From positions 1,584,734 through 1,648,733 of the forward strand of contig NZ_GG730299.1 in NCBI RefSeq assembly GCF_000155975.1: 64,000 nt of DNA, in the 5' to 3' direction. The DNA comes from Citrobacter youngae ATCC 29220. GTDB taxonomy: Bacteria > Pseudomonadota > Gammaproteobacteria > Enterobacterales > Enterobacteriaceae. Shown here piece after piece: positions 60,964 through 64,000 of the stretch; the stretch's first letter is position 1, and each line of letters starts with the position of its first letter. The notes beneath the pieces were generated by a model, which was given only the letters and a program-made list of their open reading frames with translations, searched no databases and was not told the origin of the DNA. Position numbers and translations under genes: made by a program.

Positions 60964-61164
60964 TCAGGAATTTTTCATGCGACCCTTTGAGTTATCTGGA
61001 ATACACGCCCTATCCAAAAAAGGACAAATAAGATCACCCATGAAAATATCGCTGCTGAATGCATAAAATACAAGAAACATGAGCCACCAGATGAAAATGC
61101 GGCAGGTTCGCAACTCATACCTTCTCCACCGCTTTCTCATTATTCCCCAGGCAACAAAAGGCAT
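60964..61164 (-). CDS. possible small membrane protein
   Basis: This 66-residue frame has a basic N terminus (MRKRWRRYELRTCR), one hydrophobic helix (IFIWWLMFLVFYAF) and a soluble tail with Cys. The ribosome site is weak. The surrounding 61165-61535 contains no other supported gene on either strand, only an open minus-strand frame overlapping 61328-61522 that I consider chance. Function unknown. Confidence 0.3.
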   Translation of the reverse strand: MPFVAWGIMRKRWRRYELRTCRIFIWWLMFLVFYAFSSDIFMGDLICPFLDRACIPDNSKGRMKNS

Positions 61165-61535
61165 TTCAGAACTTTCTAAACATTAAACGTCCATTGACAA
61201 ACACATACAACAACACAAGAAAATCAATCAACTACAAGATCCTCAGACATAAAAACAGGCATCTTATAAAATATATTTTCTCGCTGTTACCTTTCGAAAA
61301 ATAATAAGGGTGGTGAGTTGTTATCTTTCACGTAATCTCTGTCCCGCCGGATACTAAACTGCTCTTCTTTATTGACTCCGTTTCGCTCAGAAGAGCAGTG
61401 ACGCCGGTAACGTAAAGCGGATGAAGGTATTCTCCGCGACCTAACTGCAGCAGGCTGTCCGGGACAAAATGACGCTTTGTACGGAGTCTGTGGACGGGCT
61501 GCTGCTTTCCCTGATTTGGCAATATGGATTACAGA

Positions 61536-61787
61536 ATGAAAAAATTAGCACTGGCATTAGCTGCCTGTTCCCTGCTGGCCTGGAATGTGGCTGATGCCGC
61601 TGGCGGACAAATTGCAACGCAGGCAAAAACAGCCTGTCAGAATAACCAGACACAGTGTTCTCAGGCAAAATCTGCAGCAAAAGAGAAGGCGCAAAAGGAA
61701 ACGCAGGCAGCAAAAGACGCCTGCGCTAAAAACCAGACAGCCTGTGATAATGCCAAAACAGCGGCAAAAAATGCGGTAAAAAAGTAA
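61536..61787 (+). CDS. small Ala/Gln/Lys-rich periplasmic protein
   Basis: The ATG at 61536 gives 83 residues with a signal peptide (MKKLALALAACSLLAWNVADA) and a mature part of about 62 residues, almost only Ala, Gln, Lys, Asn and Thr, with Cys in regular positions (KTACQNNQTQCSQAKSAAK and AKDACAKNQTACDNAKTAAK). The two halves look like an internal duplication around paired CxxxxxxC motifs. A helical, disulfide-linked periplasmic or surface protein is plausible. Function unknown. A clear terminator follows. Confidence 0.75.
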   Translation: MKKLALALAACSLLAWNVADAAGGQIATQAKTACQNNQTQCSQAKSAAKEKAQKETQAAKDACAKNQTACDNAKTAAKNAVKK

Positions 61788-61804
61788 GTTAAAACTTACA
61801 CGCT

Positions 61805-61831
61805 GCGGCAGGATGCGCCTGCCGCTTCTTT
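61805..61831 (+). terminator. intrinsic terminator after small periplasmic protein
   Basis: The stem gcggcagg with cctgccgc and a five-base loop is followed by ttcttt. Confidence 0.75.
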
Positions 61832-61888
61832 GCCAACAGCCGCCATTTTTAATGCGTTTCTGGTCTGATTATCTCTGCAAAGCGGAGA

Positions 61889-62878
61889 CTATTGCAGCAC
61901 CAACAATCTCTCGGTCGTTGTTTTTGTTACTTCATCGCTATTATTAGCAACAGCATCCATATCGCCATTGACAATCTTCACCCAGCCAGGGCGCGCGGCG
62001 TCCGGTTTAATAATAACGTCATCAGTAAGATTTTCTTCAAAATTAATGTTATAGGTTATAGGTGGAATATCACGTATCCACTGCTTTTGCTGAATATCGT
62101 AAAGATAGAGTGGCGACCACCCTCCCATCCACCACCCGGTATGTACGACGACCCGATCACGCCCGCTATTATCCAGCGCCGGCAGGGCGATAACACCTTC
62201 AATTAAACGGTCGGTCACGTACACCGGCGCAATCTCGGGATCGCTGTTCCACAGCAAACTATTACAATCCGACTCTTCGGTGCAGATGCCGCCGGTGCGG
62301 GGATCAAACGACGTTGTCCAGACGTAGCTTTCATGTCTGCCATCGAATTTCCCTTTTGCCACGGAAGCATCCCCCTCTTCACCGCTCTTCATCTTCTGAT
62401 TAAAGCGCGTCACGCCATCTGTTTCGCTGACGATACGCCAGCCCTGCGGTAGTTTTTTGACGAGAAATTCAGCCGGATAATTTTGCTCCTTCCCGGACGG
62501 CGGCGATACTTCTTTGACAAACGTCACGCGCACATCATCGCTGGCGGCCTCCGCCGGATCCTCATATACAGCCTGAATCGCCGGTTCGCTGATAATGGAT
62601 TGGTGATAATCTTTGTTTTTGTTGACAAAAGCCGCCTCGCGCTCAGTCACCTGCTGTGCAGACAGTGATTGTCCATACCACTCAACCTGGTCGGCATACA
62701 GCGTTTGGGGTTTAGCATCAGAAGCGCGGTTAAAAACGTCATTCCAGCGATCGAATAGCGCATTGATTTGCTGTTCATCGACGTCTGTGAGCTGCATTTC
62801 CGCCACAGCAGTATGGCTGGCCAGACTCAAAACGATAAGCGACACACGGGTCGCTGTATGTGCAAAATGAATATTCAT
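61889..62878 (-). CDS. exported protein downstream of yfaP-like gene
   Basis: From MNIHFAHTATRV (62878, AGGAAAG just upstream) the 329 aa protein has a signal peptide ending LASHTAVA. An NTF2-like segment (about 30-150, INALFDRWNDVFNRASDAKPQTLYADQVEWYG) is followed by a beta-rich domain with YVWTTSFDPRTGGICTEESDC and GWWMGGWSPLYLYD. Family not certain. It overlaps or touches the yfaP-like gene (another in-frame ATG at 62899 shares its base with the yfaP stop), so it belongs to that operon. Confidence 0.7.
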   Translation of the reverse strand: MNIHFAHTATRVSLIVLSLASHTAVAEMQLTDVDEQQINALFDRWNDVFNRASDAKPQTLYADQVEWYGQSLSAQQVTEREAAFVNKNKDYHQSIISEPAIQAVYEDPAEAASDDVRVTFVKEVSPPSGKEQNYPAEFLVKKLPQGWRIVSETDGVTRFNQKMKSGEEGDASVAKGKFDGRHESYVWTTSFDPRTGGICTEESDCNSLLWNSDPEIAPVYVTDRLIEGVIALPALDNSGRDRVVVHTGWWMGGWSPLYLYDIQQKQWIRDIPPITYNINFEENLTDDVIIKPDAARPGWVKIVNGDMDAVANNSDEVTKTTTERLLVLQ

Positions 62879-62898
62879 ACTTTCCTGGAAATGCCTCA

Positions 62899-63678
62899 TC
62901 AATAAACAAAGCGCTTAATCAACGTCAATTCCCCCGGATTACGCATCGGAATGACAAAAGTCTCCTGCTTTTCATCCGGCGTGCCTTCATTGGTCACCAG
63001 CGAAACCTGCGCCGTGGTGAGAACCTGCTGTCCATAGCCGCCAAAGTAGTTCACGTAAACCAGATACGGCCCCTTCTCCGGCGTTGGCGTGGAGAATATT
63101 TCGGGGCCATACCCGGTCGTGACGTCCATATCCAGTGCCCCGCCATTTTGCAGTTCACGATTGCCATACCACGCGTGCTCGCCATCGGGGGTCACCACGT
63201 GCAGATCCAAATCCGTGTTATCACTATCCCAGGAAAGAACGATCCGCAGTTTAGCCGGAACATTCCCCTGCCCAGGACGAGAATAGAACTGCACGCGGTG
63301 CGCGGCCTGACGATCCGGGCTTCTTACCTCAACGCTATTGCTGCCGCTGGGGAAAATGTAGGGGCGCTGAAAACTCCCGTCATCTTCAATTCTGAGCGGC
63401 ATGCTGATGCCATTCACCACCAGAACGCCCGGCTTTTGAGCGCCCTTTGGCAAACCATGGATCGCACCTTTAATCTGCGCATCGACCGACTGGTCGCTGC
63501 GCGTATTCACCGAGGATGCCGGGTAGTTCACCTGCTGGGAGTAGTATGATTTTTCCCCCGTCTGGTTATGCCAACCTGCCAGTGGCGCATCGATCGCCAC
63601 CGACTCGCCGTTAGCGGCATGAGCTATAAATGGGATTGCCAGCACCCCAAGGAAAGACAACTTACGCATAATTTTCAT
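62899..63678 (-). CDS. yfaP: DUF2135 exported protein YfaP-like
   Basis: This 259-residue periplasmic protein has a signal peptide (KLSFLGVLAIPFIAHAA) and a C-terminal DUF2135 domain (about 140-240) with ILSWDSDNTDLDLHVVTPDGEHAWYG and GPYLVYVNYFGGYG, typical of the YfaP family, which is linked to the YfaS alpha-2-macroglobulin locus. The start overlaps the yfaQ-like stop (ATGA). In E. coli the order yfaS-yfaQ-yfaP fits a minus-strand operon entering from the right edge. The role in envelope defence against proteases is inferred from YfaS. Confidence 0.75.
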   Translation of the reverse strand: MKIMRKLSFLGVLAIPFIAHAANGESVAIDAPLAGWHNQTGEKSYYSQQVNYPASSVNTRSDQSVDAQIKGAIHGLPKGAQKPGVLVVNGISMPLRIEDDGSFQRPYIFPSGSNSVEVRSPDRQAAHRVQFYSRPGQGNVPAKLRIVLSWDSDNTDLDLHVVTPDGEHAWYGNRELQNGGALDMDVTTGYGPEIFSTPTPEKGPYLVYVNYFGGYGQQVLTTAQVSLVTNEGTPDEKQETFVIPMRNPGELTLIKRFVY

Positions 63679-64000
63679 TCCATTAATAAATGACGAGCCA
63701 GCCCTTCGATATACGCCTCATCAAGACCGCTGGGATAACCATCAAAGGCCAGATGCAGATATTCGTGGGTGAGATCGAGACGATCCTGGAGACGCAGAAA
63801 AGCGCGGATGTAAATTCGCCGCCGGGAGCGGTCAACCCAGGGCGTTCCGGTATGTTCAAGCTGACACACCGCAAACTGCGAGGTCGCCGCATAGCCAGGC
63901 TCCCGATCCAACGTGCTGCGCCATGCTCTCTGCTGTTTCAACAGCCACTCTTTCGCCTCCGGCATCGCGTGGCATTCAGAAACCGCATGTTCCCAGGAAC
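63675..64000 (-). CDS. yfaQ: DUF2300 protein YfaQ-like, 5' partial
   Basis: The frame is open to the window edge (reading HAVSECHAMPEAKEWLL), so only the C-terminal about 108 residues are present. LEHTGTPWVDRSRRRIYIR, then LTHEYLHLAFDGYPSGLDE contain an H-E-x-x-H-like HEYLH, consistent with a DUF2300/peptidase-like end of YfaQ. The apparent ATG at 63965 is internal. It overlaps yfaP. Confidence 0.65.
   Translation of the reverse strand, partial: SWEHAVSECHAMPEAKEWLLKQQRAWRSTLDREPGYAATSQFAVCQLEHTGTPWVDRSRRRIYIRAFLRLQDRLDLTHEYLHLAFDGYPSGLDEAYIEGLARHLLME

Noticed and set aside
61328..61522. Minus-strand open frame opposite the small periplasmic protein's leader region
   Set aside because: No ribosome site, no family pattern and odd composition; probably chance.

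Overview
The window looks like a chromosomal segment of a member of the Enterobacteriaceae, most probably a Citrobacter or a close relative. This is inferred from near E. coli-identical core proteins, REP/BIME-type palindromes after roxA and potD, and the familiar core gene order; the species cannot be fixed from sequence reading alone.

Bases 1-27265 are conserved core: roxA (5' end cut by the window), pepT, the spermidine/putrescine importer potABCD, cobB, nagK, the lipoprotein-sorting ABC genes lolE-lolD-lolC, ycfT, mfd, ldtC, bhsA, comR, an iutA-like siderophore receptor with a Fur box, ycfJ, ndh with a perfect FNR box, ycfP, nagZ, thiK, lpoB, ycfL and hinT. lolD as read carries a one-base expansion of an A run that breaks the frame of a gene essential in E. 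coli.

Bases 27500-33400 leave E. coli synteny, where fhuE/ptsG would follow hinT. They hold a DsbA paralog, a TetR regulator, a LysR regulator, an aldo/keto reductase with an internal amber codon, and the yeeO MATE exporter flanked by two inverted tRNA-Asn genes. One near-identical 14-bp dyad lies upstream of dsbA-like, upstream of tetR and in the lysR/reductase divergent region, suggesting a small TetR regulon. A P4-type integrase remnant follows the second tRNA-Asn and marks the start of an island.

Bases 33400-40000 are AT-rich and carry small secreted, SMI1/KNR4 and membrane proteins plus gene debris. The block resembles an orphan immunity-gene array.

Bases 40046-52135 are the most interesting part: a compact cluster of eleven genes with five B12-binding-type radical SAM proteins, a membrane fatty-acid desaturase, a GH3-family adenylate-forming enzyme, two GNAT-like acyltransferases, a PAP2-type membrane phosphatase and an NTF2-like protein. 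Nine genes form one minus-strand operon with stop/start overlaps; desaturase and one radical SAM gene form a convergent two-gene operon. I do not recognise this as a described pathway. The content suggests modification and coupling of a lipid or other hydrophobic product.

Bases 52290-64000 carry a secreted protein, a large intimin/invasin-type inverse autotransporter with about ten Ig-like repeats, a CRP/IprA-like regulator, a PerC-family regulator with an unknown partner, a small Ala/Gln/Lys-rich periplasmic protein, and the end of a yfaQ-yfaP-like operon running off the window.
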